A stretch of 64,000 nt of DNA from Robiginitalea aurantiaca (GCF_030380815.1 NZ_JAUDUY010000001.1:620001-684000); one strand, 5' to 3'. Positions 43,237-53,540 are shown, counted from the stretch's first letter. Notes: generated by a model from the sequence alone, not told the origin. Translations and numbers: made by a program.

Positions 43237-46200
43237 TTATTCTCCCGGATTCTCGGGGACAGCACTAGTGTCGGGCATTTCAGTGTCAAGCGCATCCTGG
43301 CGGATACTGTCCTGGATTGCTGCGGGCGGGACATCCGAACCTGGAACCTCGGGCAGCTGGTCGAGGAAGGTATCCTGATAGAACCCGAATTTATCGAGCT
43401 GATCGTTGAATATGACGGTTTCTTTTTCCGCCAGTTCACGGTCGTCGTTTTCAATGGCGATATCAATAACGCGTTTGTAGGCTTCCATATCTGCCAATAT
43501 ATCCTCGATCTGGTCGTACTGTTGATCCAGGGGCACATTCTCATAGTACTCCAGACGGTCCTTGTAGATATTACGAAGCTTTCCAAATAATTCCCTGGCC
43601 TTCACGGTTTCCCCTGTTTTGTAATAGCCATCCAGAAAGGGTTCGGCAAAAGTGTAGAAACCGTAATACTCCAGGGGCATGTTGGTCATGGCTAAATCGA
43701 TGACGTCCCTCGCTTTGTCTATTTTGTTCTCGCGAATCAATTCCTCGGTAAGCCGGGCGAGATTGCTTCTTAGGGAAAGGCCCTGAGAGCGGGTTTGCGG
43801 ATCGTGGTAGATCTCTGAACTTCCTGAATTACCCCAATCCCAGTTCATTACCTTATCATACATCAGTTCGGTATCGATCCTTCCCATCTCGAACGGACTG
43901 CGGTTCTTAGTGCGTATGGGTACCAACTTATAGGCCATCCCATCGAGTTGGAGGTACTCTTTCATCCACAGGTACTCGGCATCGTCGAAACTCCCTCCCG
44001 AGAAATAAATCGGTCGTTCCCAGTCGTTGTTGGCGAGTATATCCAGCATCATGATGCGGTTTTTAGCCATGGCTCCGGGAAGGTCGATATCTATATAATC
44101 GACGATCAGGGCTGAATCTTTTTCCTTGACCAGGCCGCTTTTCAACACATTTTCCTTATTGACGGGTACCCGGATTTTATCCGTGGGATAGTAGACCAGG
44201 TCCAGGGTGCTTTCTGGGTATTCCCTGAGATCTGCCCCATTTTTATCCAGATAATATTTGAGTTTCGTCTCGGGCCGGTTGCTGCCGATCCAATTCATAA
44301 AGTCCTTGATATCCCAGCGATTTTCTGTAATCTTTTGAAGGTAGATCACATCGCGATTGCCATACCGATAGAGATCATGGGTGAGCTGAGAGGGGATAGG
44401 CTCACTTTCATAAGCCTTGTGTTTCATCTGGTCTACGTACCAGTCTGTCGCAAAAAGGCTTGTACAAATAACGCGGACATCTGTCCGGTAGTTCTCTATT
44501 TCCTGTACGTACCACAGTGGAAATGTATCATTGTCCCCAATGGTAAACAACATGGAGCCGGCATCCTCCTGGCAGCTGTCCAGATAAGTCATGGCAGCTG
44601 ACCTCGCGGTATAGCGTCCGGAACGGTCGTGGTCATCCCAGTTTTGAGAGGCCATGAGAACCGGTACGGCCAGCAGGCATATCAGGGTTACCGCAGGTGC
44701 CAGGACTTTTGGTGAAACCCATTTTTTAAACTCCTCATAGAGCGCCAGTACTCCCATTCCCGCCCACATTGCAAAAATATAGAAGGAACCTACGAGGGAA
44801 TAATCCCGTTCACGGGGTTGAAATATATAAGGGTTGGTGTAAAATTGAATGGCCAGACCGGTGAAGAGAAAAAAGACAAAAAGGACCCAGAATTGCTTCG
44901 GGTTTCTTGAAATCTGAAAAACCAGTCCTATGATTCCCAGCAGGAGCGGTAAGAAGAAATAGGTGTTGCGCCCTTTGTTGTCCAGTTTGTCCTGAGGCAG
45001 GTTGTCCTGGCTTCCCAGCCGGATTGCGTCGATAAACCCTATTCCGCTCAGCCATTCACCCTGTCCGTTATAGCGCCCCTGCATGTCGTCCTGTTTCCCG
45101 CTAAAATTCCACATAAAATAACGCCAGTACATGTACCCGAACTGAAAGCTGAGCATATACTGGACGTTCTGCCATAGCGATGGTGGATGAACCTCCAGGA
45201 ATTCCCCAAAGCGCCTTAAAAAACTAATGTACTGATCCGCCTCAATCTCCCCGCTCTCCACACCAGCGCGAACTTGCTGGGCGGCCTGGCGAAGCTCATC
45301 ATTATTGGATTTCAGGCTAAACTCAAGCGGCCCGAAATACTTAATATAGTTTTCTGCGTGCTGATCACTCCACATTCTGGGCAGCAATCCCATATGATCT
45401 GAATTGGGGCCGGGCAGGGCTTCTTTGTACTTATTGACCACGACGTATTTTCCAAGGGCCTCATCCCTTTCGTACTTCGGTTTGTCATCCCGATTTTCCC
45501 CGGGAGACGCAAAGAGATCTGAAAAATAGGCGCCATATACCGGGCTGTCGACTCCGGGATACTGTTCCCTGTTGTAGTAGGCGAGAAGTGCCCGCGCATC
45601 TTCGGGGTTGTTTTCATTGATCACCGTGTTGGCATTGGCCCGAATAGGGAGCATCAGCCAGGAAGAAAAACCGAGAAAGAGAAAGAGCCCGCATAAAATA
45701 AGGGTGTTGGCGGTCAGGAAATTATTATTTCGGGTATAGCGCAAGCCAAAGTAGAAGGCCGCGGCAAAAACCACCCCCATTATGAGCGTTCCCGAATTAA
45801 AGGGAAGCCCGACTTCATTGATAAAAAACACTTCACTCCATCCGAAGACTTTCAGCACATAAGTGAGTGAAAATTTATACACCAGAAAGAGTACAGCAAC
45901 TACGGCAATATTGGCCAGAAGAAAGTTTTTGACGGTAGTTTCTTTGTATTTCTTAAAGTAGTACAGCAGGCCAATGGATGGAATTGCCAGGAATCCCATA
46001 AACTGGATGCCAAAAGTCAGCCCGACTACAAATGAAATGAGAATAAGCCACCGGTTGCCTCTGGGTGTATCCAGATTGTCCGTCCATTTAAGTCCCAGCC
46101 AGAACAGAAGGGACATGACCAGGCTGGCCATTGCGTATACCTCTGTTTCTACTGCGTTAAACCAGAAGCTGTCGGAAAACGTAAGGGTGAGGCTTCCTAC

Positions 46201-46578
46201 CAGGCCGGTTCCAAGTATCGCAATTGCTTTGGAGTTGGACATCGGATGCTCCGAAACGACCAGTTTCCCTGCCAAATTTGTCAGCGTCCAGAACATAAAC
46301 AGGATGGCAAAAGCACTGGAAACCCCGGACATCAGGTTGACCATCAGAGCTACGTTGTCCGCCTGAGTGGCGAACATGGCAAAGAATGCCCCCATCATTT
46401 GGAAAAATGGCGCTCCGGGCGGATGGGCTACCTGCAGTTTTGCCGATGTGGAAATGTATTCCCCGGCATCCCAGAAACTCCCGGTAGGTTCTACTGTCAG
46501 GATATATGTTACAAGGGCTATAAAAAAAACAAACCACCCTGCAAGGGTGTTCCATCTTTCAAAATTTTTGGCAACCAT
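43237..46578 (-). CDS. DUF2723 (GT117-type) membrane glycosyltransferase
   Basis: 1113 residues. The N-terminal DUF2723 domain begins at the first helix and includes GSFWDAGEYISTSAKLQVAH with the Asp/Glu pair usual in GT-C glycosyltransferases. About 12 transmembrane helices fill the first half to residue 690. A large soluble C-terminal region follows, with TPR-like helices near 950-1060. The human relative TMEM260 is an O-mannosyltransferase (recalled), so a role in O-glycosylation of exported proteins in Bacteroidota is plausible but unproven. Inner membrane. Confidence 0.88.
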   Translation of the reverse strand: MVAKNFERWNTLAGWFVFFIALVTYILTVEPTGSFWDAGEYISTSAKLQVAHPPGAPFFQMMGAFFAMFATQADNVALMVNLMSGVSSAFAILFMFWTLTNLAGKLVVSEHPMSNSKAIAILGTGLVGSLTLTFSDSFWFNAVETEVYAMASLVMSLLFWLGLKWTDNLDTPRGNRWLILISFVVGLTFGIQFMGFLAIPSIGLLYYFKKYKETTVKNFLLANIAVVAVLFLVYKFSLTYVLKVFGWSEVFFINEVGLPFNSGTLIMGVVFAAAFYFGLRYTRNNNFLTANTLILCGLFLFLGFSSWLMLPIRANANTVINENNPEDARALLAYYNREQYPGVDSPVYGAYFSDLFASPGENRDDKPKYERDEALGKYVVVNKYKEALPGPNSDHMGLLPRMWSDQHAENYIKYFGPLEFSLKSNNDELRQAAQQVRAGVESGEIEADQYISFLRRFGEFLEVHPPSLWQNVQYMLSFQFGYMYWRYFMWNFSGKQDDMQGRYNGQGEWLSGIGFIDAIRLGSQDNLPQDKLDNKGRNTYFFLPLLLGIIGLVFQISRNPKQFWVLFVFFLFTGLAIQFYTNPYIFQPRERDYSLVGSFYIFAMWAGMGVLALYEEFKKWVSPKVLAPAVTLICLLAVPVLMASQNWDDHDRSGRYTARSAAMTYLDSCQEDAGSMLFTIGDNDTFPLWYVQEIENYRTDVRVICTSLFATDWYVDQMKHKAYESEPIPSQLTHDLYRYGNRDVIYLQKITENRWDIKDFMNWIGSNRPETKLKYYLDKNGADLREYPESTLDLVYYPTDKIRVPVNKENVLKSGLVKEKDSALIVDYIDIDLPGAMAKNRIMMLDILANNDWERPIYFSGGSFDDAEYLWMKEYLQLDGMAYKLVPIRTKNRSPFEMGRIDTELMYDKVMNWDWGNSGSSEIYHDPQTRSQGLSLRSNLARLTEELIRENKIDKARDVIDLAMTNMPLEYYGFYTFAEPFLDGYYKTGETVKARELFGKLRNIYKDRLEYYENVPLDQQYDQIEDILADMEAYKRVIDIAIENDDRELAEKETVIFNDQLDKFGFYQDTFLDQLPEVPGSDVPPAAIQDSIRQDALDTEMPDTSAVPENPGE

Positions 46579-46700
46579 GTAGTCGAAGTATTAACGGGTA
46601 CGGGGCGAATTTAGTAATTAATGGTCAGATGCGGCTTTCTTTTTGATAAAGCTTTAACAGCCCTCTCACCCCAAGGCGTGGTTAAAACAGCTGAAAATTG

Positions 46701-46731
46701 TTTGGCCTAATCAAAGTTTATTTTAAATTTG
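46701..46731 (+). promoter_or_regulatory. Promoter of tRNA-Gln
   Basis: TTTG (46701-46704) and TAAATTTG (46724-46731) with a 19-base spacer: a full match to the Bacteroidota -33/-7 consensus, ending 15 bases before the tRNA. Confidence 0.82.
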
Positions 46732-46746
46732 CACGCTCTATGGAAC

Positions 46747-46818
46747 TGGCCTATGGTGTAATTGGCAACACTACTGATTTTGGTTCAGTCATTCCAGGTT
46801 CGAGTCCTGGTAGGCCAA
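46747..46818 (+). tRNA. tRNA-Gln (anticodon TTG)
   Basis: 72 nt. The acceptor TGGCCTA pairs perfectly with TAGGCCA. The anticodon stem ACTGA/TCAGT encloses TTTTGGT, giving anticodon TTG (reads CAA). T-arm CCAGG-TTCGAGT-CCTGG. CCA is not encoded. U1-A72 is typical of tRNA-Gln. Confidence 0.97.
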
Positions 46819-46821
46819 CTC

Positions 46822-46853
46822 AAAACCCCGATCATAAAGACCGGGGTTTTTTT
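46822..46853 (+). terminator. Terminator after tRNA-Gln
   Basis: Stem AAAACCCCG/CGGGGTTTT with an 11-nt loop and a run of seven T, 4 bases past the tRNA. Confidence 0.85.
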
Positions 46854-46896
46854 ATGCATTTAAGGTGCTATGGATTACCCGAAGCAGAGCTTCTCC

Positions 46897-47247
46897 CTAC
46901 ATTCCCGCTTCGAGTTCTAAATAGGTGATATCCATGCCTTCCAGGGCCTTTTTAAGGCTGTCCGGGACCGCACCGTAGATATTCCCCGAAAACTCGGAAA
47001 TAGCAAAGAGCTCCTGAAGGTGAGCTCCGACATTCCCCATGTGATTAAAAAACGCCTCTGGATTTGCATAGGTCTCCAGGACATCGCAAATGGAGTAGTC
47101 ATCGTTATAGTACCAATCATAGCGCTCACATCCCGCATTCATTTCTTTTTCGCGAACCGCGTTAATGCATTGAGATGCGATTTTTCGAAACGTTTCAGCG
47201 TTTCCTTCCTGGATTTTAAAGCGGGCGGTAAGGTGCATTTTTGTCAT
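46897..47247 (-). CDS. Antibiotic biosynthesis monooxygenase-like (ABM) domain protein
   Basis: 116 residues forming one ferredoxin-like ABM domain (dimeric alpha/beta barrel). The N-terminal strand is TARFKIQEGNAETFRKIASQ, followed by YDWYYNDD and the ABM-like VLETYANPEAFFNHMGN. Relatives include quinol monooxygenases such as YgiN and unrelated small stress proteins. Cytoplasmic; function unknown. It is separated by 162 bases from the antiporter gene and shares its strand. Confidence 0.8.
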   Translation of the reverse strand: MTKMHLTARFKIQEGNAETFRKIASQCINAVREKEMNAGCERYDWYYNDDYSICDVLETYANPEAFFNHMGNVGAHLQELFAISEFSGNIYGAVPDSLKKALEGMDITYLELEAGM

Positions 47248-47408
47248 TAGAGTGTTCTTTTTTTGGGTAGTTCCTGAAATGTACGAAATTCATTCATAAC
47301 AACTGCTCCAGATGGGATCGGGAGATGTTCGCGGAGTATGGGGGGAATTGCGCCTTAAAGGATTGAATTGGCTATCCGAGCAGGTCCTTCATAGGTATAC
47401 GCTAGCGC

Positions 47409-48674
47409 TTACAGGTCAGGGTCCTCATCCTCCTCATAAGCGGCCTCCCTTAATTCGAATTCGTCTTCAAGTTCGTCGATCAGTGTGGCGGGTTTCTTTT
47501 TATTGCGAATCAGCGCCCAGGTCATTATAAGACTGGTACCTATTATAAGGAAGAGTAAGATCCCCGGTTCAAACCCAGGGACGACTGCCTCAGCCGGGAT
47601 TGCATAAAACAATAAAATCGTAATAAGGCCCCTTGGGGCAATAAAGAGCTGGGGTCGGATATCCGCACCGACAAACGTTCGCAATAGGGCAAACCGAATG
47701 GCGTAAATGGATATGAGAATAAGGAGGCTCACAAGCAGCACTTTAACACTAAAAAGGGATGAGAGCACGATCGTGATTCCAAAGACTACAAAAAAGAACG
47801 TCCGCACCACAAAAGCGGATTCCAAAGTAATGATATGCAATTCGTGATAGATTTGCTTCGCCCTTTCCTCTTTTAAAAAGCGCTTTAACGGACCGAAGAA
47901 AAACAACTTCATATTAGCGATAACCAGACCGAATACAAGGATAATGATCAGGGAGGAAAGATGTAATTTTTTCCCCAGGGCATAGAGTAATAAGAGGACG
48001 GCAATAAGAAGGAATTGCTTGGCCTGTGAGCGGATTTGCTGAAAGATTATAATCAGGATGTAACTGGCGATAAGGGCTACGACAACGGTTAGCGCCAGGC
48101 TTCCGGCAAAAATCCCCGGGCTTTGGGCTTCCGTGGGGTTGAGTTGCCCCTCAAGGAAGTAGAAGAGTACAATCCCCATGATGTCGGAAAAGGTGCTTTC
48201 ATAAACGTGAAATTCCTTTTTTGCTGCAGTAAGCCCCCCAACGCTGGGTATGATAATGGCACTTGAAAGAATGGAGAGGGGCGTGGCGTAAATCCACGCA
48301 TTTGCCATCTCCATGCCAGGGATGAGGGTGTGGAGGATCCAGGCAGCGACCCAGGCAGAAGCCAGTAAACCCAGGGCAGCAACCGCCATGGCTTTCAGAA
48401 TAGGCCAGATTTTGTCTTTTCGCAATTCGAGTTCAAGTGCCGCCTCGAGAACGATCATGATAAGTCCGATAATCCCGAGGACTTCCAGGATCGGGAAAAA
48501 ATCGGGCAACTGCTGTACAAAGTTCTTCATCGCATACTGCAGAACCAGGCCCAGGCCTATTAACATGAGGACGGCAGGGATGTTTGTTCGCTTGGCCAGA
48601 TGGTTAAACCAGAAGGACAGGATCAGGATAAGACACGCTTCAATGATCAAATTATACGAAGAGAAAATTTCCAT
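47409..48674 (-). CDS. CPA-type cation/proton antiporter
   Basis: 421 residues with about 12 transmembrane helices and the sodium/hydrogen exchanger fold. An acidic tail of about 25 residues follows the last helix. Expected motifs are less clear than in NhaP; residues of interest are the Asp in FSDIMGIVLFYF and the Arg-rich FALLRTFVGAD region. It should exchange Na+ or K+ for H+ and help with pH and salt balance, important for marine cells. Divergent from rimP. Confidence 0.87.
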   Translation of the reverse strand: MEIFSSYNLIIEACLILILSFWFNHLAKRTNIPAVLMLIGLGLVLQYAMKNFVQQLPDFFPILEVLGIIGLIMIVLEAALELELRKDKIWPILKAMAVAALGLLASAWVAAWILHTLIPGMEMANAWIYATPLSILSSAIIIPSVGGLTAAKKEFHVYESTFSDIMGIVLFYFLEGQLNPTEAQSPGIFAGSLALTVVVALIASYILIIIFQQIRSQAKQFLLIAVLLLLYALGKKLHLSSLIIILVFGLVIANMKLFFFGPLKRFLKEERAKQIYHELHIITLESAFVVRTFFFVVFGITIVLSSLFSVKVLLVSLLILISIYAIRFALLRTFVGADIRPQLFIAPRGLITILLFYAIPAEAVVPGFEPGILLFLIIGTSLIMTWALIRNKKKPATLIDELEDEFELREAAYEEDEDPDL

Positions 48675-48785
48675 AAATGGGATGGGTGAATTCAGGACTA
48701 AAGGTAGTCGGATTTAGAAATAACGCCGGAACAGGCATTGGAATTGTTTTATGGGATCGAAACATGAAGAAATCAAAAAAAGTCT

Positions 48786-48793
48786 TATATTTG
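48786..48793 (+). promoter_or_regulatory. Putative -7 element for rimP-nusA-infB
   Basis: TATATTTG, an exact TAnnTTTG, lies 78 bases before the rimP ATG. There is no good -33 TTTG. The leader it creates contains the hairpin at 48822-48845. Confidence 0.6.
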
Positions 48794-48819
48794 CGCCACT
48801 GAAAGAATTATTGGTATTC

Positions 48820-48861
48820 ATGAGGGGACAAAAGTCCCCTCTTTTATTACCACTATTTTAA
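48820..48861 (+). other. Possible 13-codon leader ORF
   Basis: ATG to TAA reading MRGQKSPLLLPLF. It lies wholly within the rimP leader and includes the terminator-like hairpin in its codons. It could be a leader peptide, or the open frame may be accidental. Confidence 0.3.
48822..48845 (+). terminator. Terminator-like hairpin in the rimP leader
   Basis: Perfect 8-bp GC-rich stem GAGGGGAC/GTCCCCTC with an AAAA loop, followed by TTTT. It sits between the promoter and rimP, with no gene upstream on this strand to terminate. It may be an attenuator of the rimP-nusA-infB operon. Confidence 0.72.
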
Positions 48862-48871
48862 GAAGAATTAA

Positions 48872-49345
48872 ATGACTGGCAGTCGTTTGCAGCAGCGTGT
48901 AGAAATGCTCCTCAAAGAGGCCTTTGAGAAGCGGCCTGACCTGTTTCCGATTTCCCTGAAGGTTGAAAGCGACCAAAGCATCCGTATTATATTGGATGGT
49001 GATTCAGGAGTTAATCTTCAGGATTGTATTGAAATTAGCAGGGCTGTGGAACATCAGCTCGACAGGGAGGAATTCGATTTCTCTCTGGAGGTGAGTTCGG
49101 CAGGAGCTACGGCTCCTTTGGAACTTCCGAGACAATACCGCAAGAATCTCGGCAGAACCCTTGAGGTAAAAACTGAAGAATTGGAGGTAAAAGGAACGCT
49201 GGAGGCTGTGAGCGCCAGTGATATAACCCTTAGTTGGAAGACTAGGGAGCCCAAGCCAATAGGCAAGGGGAAACATACGGTTCGGAAAGAGGAGGTAATT
49301 CCGTTTTCCGAAATTGAAAAAGCAAAAGTTGTTTTAAAATTCTAA
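48872..49345 (+). CDS. rimP: Ribosome maturation factor RimP
   Basis: 157 residues in two domains; needed for 30S subunit maturation. Family stretches include the hydrophobic strand IRIILDGDSGVNLQDCIEIS and FDFSLEVSSAGATAPL, the equivalent of the usual LEVSSPGLDRPL. The C-terminal SH3-like domain carries KRKEVIPF-like sequence as VRKEEVIPFSEIEKA. First gene of the rimP-nusA-infB operon. Confidence 0.94.
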   Translation: MTGSRLQQRVEMLLKEAFEKRPDLFPISLKVESDQSIRIILDGDSGVNLQDCIEISRAVEHQLDREEFDFSLEVSSAGATAPLELPRQYRKNLGRTLEVKTEELEVKGTLEAVSASDITLSWKTREPKPIGKGKHTVRKEEVIPFSEIEKAKVVLKF

Positions 49346-49359
49346 GTGTAGCGTAAGAA

Positions 49360-50592
49360 ATGGAAAATCTTGCATTGATCGAGTCATTTTCGGAATTCAA
49401 GGACGATAAATTTATCGACCGTGTAACCCTGATGGCAATTTTGGAGGAAGTGTTCCGCGGAGCCTTGAAACGGAAATTTGGATCGGACGATAATTTTGAT
49501 ATAATTATCAATCCGGACAAGGGCGATTTAGAAATATGGAGGAACCGCACTGTGGTTCCCGATGGAGAAGTGGAGGAGCCCAATGAAGAGATTACGCTTA
49601 CCGAGGCAAGGAAAATCGAGCCGGATTTTGAGATTGGCGAGGACGTTTCTGAAGAAGTAAAATTAAAAGACCTCGGTCGGCGGGCTATTTTAGCCCTGCG
49701 TCAGAATTTGATTGCCAAAATCCACGAGCACGATAACACGACGATTTACAAGCAATTCAAGGACCTGGAAGGGGAGATTTACACCGCAGAGGTTCACCAC
49801 ATACGACACAGAGCTATCATCCTTCTGGATGATGAGGGGAATGAAATCCTCATGCCCAAAGAAAAGCAGATTCCCTCTGATTTTTTCAGGAAGGGAGACA
49901 ATGTCAGAGGTATCATCGAAAGTGTGGAGCTCAAAGGCAATAAGCCGCTGATCATCATGTCACGGACCTCGCCTATTTTCCTTGAGCAGTTGTTCCATCA
50001 GGAAATCCCAGAGGTTTTTGATGGATTGATTTCCGTGAAGAAAGTAGTTCGTATTCCCGGGGAGAAAGCCAAGGTCGCTGTAGATTCCTACGATGACAGG
50101 ATCGACCCGGTTGGGGCGTGTGTCGGAATGAAGGGATCCCGAATCCATGGGATTGTTCGGGAACTCGGAAATGAAAACATCGACGTACTGAACTGGACCA
50201 ATAACCCCCAGTTGATGGTTACCCGGGCACTGAGTCCTGCAAGGGTCTCCATGGTCAAACTCAACGATGAGAATATGACGGCCCAGGTATACCTTAAACC
50301 TGAAGAGGTTTCCAAAGCCATTGGCCGGGGTGGACATAATATCCGACTCGCAGGAAAGCTGACCGGCTATGAGATCGACGTATTCCGCGAAGGCGTTGAA
50401 GAAGATGTAGAGCTTACCGAATTTTCCGATGAAATTGAAGATTGGGTAATTGCAGAATTTAGAAAAATCGGACTGGATACTGCACGAAGTGTGCTGGAAC
50501 AGGATGTGGATGATCTGGTGAAAAGAACCGATTTAGAGGAGGAGACCATTTCAGATGTGGTCCGTATCCTCAAGGAAGAATTTGAAGATTAA
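49360..50592 (+). CDS. nusA: Transcription termination/antitermination factor NusA
   Basis: 410 residues, shorter than E. coli NusA (495) and without the C-terminal acidic repeats, the usual form outside Gammaproteobacteria. The N-terminal polymerase-binding domain (1-135) is followed by S1, KH1 and KH2 domains. Visible motifs include GEIYTAEVHHI (S1 start), GACVGMKGSRIHGIVRELGNENIDV (KH1) and IGRGGHNIRLAGKLTGYEIDV (KH2). It may regulate the operon's leader hairpin, as NusA does in other bacteria; this is inference. Confidence 0.96.
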   Translation: MENLALIESFSEFKDDKFIDRVTLMAILEEVFRGALKRKFGSDDNFDIIINPDKGDLEIWRNRTVVPDGEVEEPNEEITLTEARKIEPDFEIGEDVSEEVKLKDLGRRAILALRQNLIAKIHEHDNTTIYKQFKDLEGEIYTAEVHHIRHRAIILLDDEGNEILMPKEKQIPSDFFRKGDNVRGIIESVELKGNKPLIIMSRTSPIFLEQLFHQEIPEVFDGLISVKKVVRIPGEKAKVAVDSYDDRIDPVGACVGMKGSRIHGIVRELGNENIDVLNWTNNPQLMVTRALSPARVSMVKLNDENMTAQVYLKPEEVSKAIGRGGHNIRLAGKLTGYEIDVFREGVEEDVELTEFSDEIEDWVIAEFRKIGLDTARSVLEQDVDDLVKRTDLEEETISDVVRILKEEFED

Positions 50593-50638
50593 GCTATATA
50601 TTAGCATATAAATACAGTAAACAGAGAGCGTAAAATTT

Positions 50639-53347
50639 ATGGCAGAGAATGCGACCATAAGGCTTAACAAAGTCCTGAGAGAACTCAATATTTCATTGGA
50701 CCGGGCAGTGGATTACCTCAACGCCGAGGGTCACGAGGTGGATGCACGCCCCACGACCAAAATATCCAATGAGATATACCAGGTCTTGCTGGAAGAATTC
50801 CAGACGGACAAAAGCAAAAAGGTTGCCTCCAAGGAAGTTAGTGAGGAGAAGCGAAAGGAAAAAGAAGCCCTGCGTTTACAATTGGAACAGGAGCTGGAGG
50901 AAAAGCGTTTGGCCAGAGAAAAGCGGGCCCAACCCGAGGTGGTCAAGGCAAAAGCTGAACTTAGCGGCCTGAAGACCGTGGGTAAAATCGACTTGGATAA
51001 ACCCAAGAAATCCGCAGCCCCTAAACCCGAAAAGGAGGTTGAAAAACCTGAGGAAAAAGTAGCCGAGCCTGCTGCGGAACCCGTGGCAGAAGCCCCCAAA
51101 AAAGAAGAAGTGCCGGAGGTGGCAGAGCCGGTTAAGGCAGCTGAGAAAACCGAAACAGTCAAGGAGCCTGAACCGGAGGTGAAGGCACCGGAGACTCCTG
51201 AAACCGAGGAGTCTGATGAACCTGTTAAGCACGAGACCGAGTATCAGAAACTATCAGGCCCTAAAATCAAGGATAAGATAGATCTGTCCAAATTTGAGAA
51301 GCCAAAGAAGAAAAAGGAAGAGAAAAAGGACGACAAGACGGATCGAAAGCGCCGTCGCCGCCGTATTGTAAGCAAATCAGATGCTGGAAGAGGCCGTGGT
51401 CCCGGATCGAAAGGCCAGAGGTCTTCGACCATGAAAGTGGAGCCTACGGAGGAAGAAGTGCAAAAGCAGGTGCGGGAAACCCTTGAAAAACTTCAGGGTA
51501 AATCCAAGAAAGGTAAAGGAGCCAAGTACCGCCGGGATAAAAGAGACCAGCACCGCCAGCAAACTGAAATGGATCTTGCTCAGCAGGAGTTGGACAGCAA
51601 AATCCTGAAGGTTACTGAGTTTGTTACTGCCCAGGAGGTAGCTACGATGATGAATGTTTCCACTACTGACATTATTTCTGCGTGTATGTCGCTGGGGATC
51701 ATGGTAACCATGAACCAGCGCCTGGATGCGGAAACGCTTGCTATTGTAGCAGAGGAGTTCGGCTACGAAGTGGAATTCGTTACCGCAGACATTGAAGAGT
51801 CCATCGAAGAAGAGGTGGATGCCCCGGAAGATTTAAAACCTAGGGCGCCCATCGTTACGGTTATGGGGCACGTCGATCACGGGAAAACATCCCTTCTGGA
51901 TTATATTCGTGAAGAGAATGTAATCGCCGGAGAAAGCGGTGGTATTACCCAGCACATTGGTGCCTACGGCGTAATGCTGGACAACGGAGAAAAAATTTCA
52001 TTCCTGGATACTCCGGGTCACGAGGCCTTTACGGCCATGCGTGCCAGGGGGGCTCAGGTTACAGATATTGCAATAATTGTTATCGCCGCTGACGATGATA
52101 TTATGCCGCAGACGCGGGAGGCAATCAGCCATGCCCAGGCGGCTGGAGTGCCCATTGTTTTTGCGATCAACAAAATAGACAGGCCCACGGCGAATCCGGA
52201 TAAAATTAAGGAAGGCCTTGCCGGAATGAACCTCCTGGTAGAGGATTGGGGAGGTAAAATCCAATCCCAGGATATTTCAGCCAAGACGGGAGCCGGGATT
52301 AAAGAACTCCTGGAAAAAGTCTTGCTTGAGGCTGAATTGCTGGAGCTGAAAGCCAATCCGGATAAATTAGCTTCCGGTACCGTAGTGGAAGCATTTCTCG
52401 ATAAAGGTCGGGGGTATGTTTCAACTGTTTTGGTGCAGGCCGGGACTTTGAAAATAGGGGATTATGTACTTGCCGGTACCAGTAGTGGTAAGGTTAAGGC
52501 CATGCAGGACGAGCGCGGTAAGGAAGTCAAGGAGGCAGGTCCTTCTACACCGATTTCCATTCTCGGACTCGATGGAGCACCTCAGGCAGGTGATAAGTTC
52601 AACGTGCTCGAAGATGAGCGTGAAGCCAAACAAATTGCAGCCAAGCGGAGCCAGTTGCTGCGCGAGCAGTCGGTGCGAACGCAACGCCATATTACGCTTG
52701 ACGAAATTGGAAGGCGTATTGCTCTGGGTGACTTTAAGGAGCTCAATATTATCCTCAAAGGGGATGTGGATGGTTCCGTAGAGGCCCTCTCGGATTCTTT
52801 CCAGAAGTTGTCTACGGATGAGATTCAGGTCAATATCATCCATAAGGGAGTCGGTGCAATCACCGAGTCAGATGTACTTCTGGCCTCAGCCTCTGATGCG
52901 ATTATAATCGGATTTAATGTCCGGCCTATGGGTAACGCCAGGGATATTGCGGATAAGGAAGAAATCGATATCCGAACATACTCCATTATTTACGACGCCA
53001 TCAATGATCTTAAGGATGCCATGGAAGGTATGCTTTCGCCAGAGATCAAAGAAGAGATAACTGGTACTGCAGAGATTCGTGAGACCTTTAAAATCTCGAA
53101 GGTGGGAACTATTGCCGGATGTATGGTCATCAGTGGTAAGATCTTCAGGAACTCTAATATTCGCCTGATTCGTGACGGAGTCGTGATCTACACAGGATTG
53201 CTGGCTTCCCTTAAGCGATTTAAGGACGATGTAAAAGAGGTTTCCAAGGGATACGACTGCGGGATGCAGGTTAAGAATTATAATGACATAAAGGAAGGGG
53301 ATATTATTGAAGCCTTCCAGGAAGTTGCAGTGAAAAAGACTCTATAG
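50639..53347 (+). CDS. infB: Translation initiation factor IF-2
   Basis: 902 residues. A long, highly charged N-terminal region (about 90-330, rich in Lys, Glu, Pro and Ala) precedes the GTPase domain. The G1 motif is [10 protein letters not shown] near residue 409, G3 is DTPGHEAF and G4 is NKID. Domains II to IV follow, with C-terminal fMet-tRNA-binding features such as [18 protein letters not shown]. Brings initiator tRNA to the 30S subunit. The N-terminal region is long even for Bacteroidota. A strong terminator follows. Confidence 0.97.
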   Translation: MAENATIRLNKVLRELNISLDRAVDYLNAEGHEVDARPTTKISNEIYQVLLEEFQTDKSKKVASKEVSEEKRKEKEALRLQLEQELEEKRLAREKRAQPEVVKAKAELSGLKTVGKIDLDKPKKSAAPKPEKEVEKPEEKVAEPAAEPVAEAPKKEEVPEVAEPVKAAEKTETVKEPEPEVKAPETPETEESDEPVKHETEYQKLSGPKIKDKIDLSKFEKPKKKKEEKKDDKTDRKRRRRRIVSKSDAGRGRGPGSKGQRSSTMKVEPTEEEVQKQVRETLEKLQGKSKKGKGAKYRRDKRDQHRQQTEMDLAQQELDSKILKVTEFVTAQEVATMMNVSTTDIISACMSLGIMVTMNQRLDAETLAIVAEEFGYEVEFVTADIEESIEEEVDAPEDLKPRAPIVTVMGHVDHGKTSLLDYIREENVIAGESGGITQHIGAYGVMLDNGEKISFLDTPGHEAFTAMRARGAQVTDIAIIVIAADDDIMPQTREAISHAQAAGVPIVFAINKIDRPTANPDKIKEGLAGMNLLVEDWGGKIQSQDISAKTGAGIKELLEKVLLEAELLELKANPDKLASGTVVEAFLDKGRGYVSTVLVQAGTLKIGDYVLAGTSSGKVKAMQDERGKEVKEAGPSTPISILGLDGAPQAGDKFNVLEDEREAKQIAAKRSQLLREQSVRTQRHITLDEIGRRIALGDFKELNIILKGDVDGSVEALSDSFQKLSTDEIQVNIIHKGVGAITESDVLLASASDAIIIGFNVRPMGNARDIADKEEIDIRTYSIIYDAINDLKDAMEGMLSPEIKEEITGTAEIRETFKISKVGTIAGCMVISGKIFRNSNIRLIRDGVVIYTGLLASLKRFKDDVKEVSKGYDCGMQVKNYNDIKEGDIIEAFQEVAVKKTL

Positions 53348-53370
53348 GCAACTGAAAATCGATTAGGATT

Positions 53371-53410
53371 GAATCCCGGATTCCATTTGGAGTCCGGGAT
53401 TCTCATTTTT
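53371..53410 (+). terminator. Terminator after infB
   Basis: About 14-bp stem: GAATCCCGGA/TCCGGGATTC extended by TTCC/GGAG-type pairs with one wobble, ATTT loop, then TCATTTTTAT. It closes the rimP-nusA-infB operon. Confidence 0.85.
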
Positions 53411-53540
53411 ATATCCTGATAAGGAATATGGATTCTTATCGAATTGCCCCAGGGCAGGTATCTGCTAATAAGGACATTGTGTTGTTTACTAAAGCCTTCT
53501 GAATTTGTAACGGAATTTGCGGATTGTGCCCGCTTAAGAG

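Noticed and set aside
50876-51232. Long antisense frame inside the infB N-terminal region, with a repetitive translation.
   Set aside because: Mirror of the Glu/Lys/Pro-rich coding sequence; biased composition keeps other frames open.
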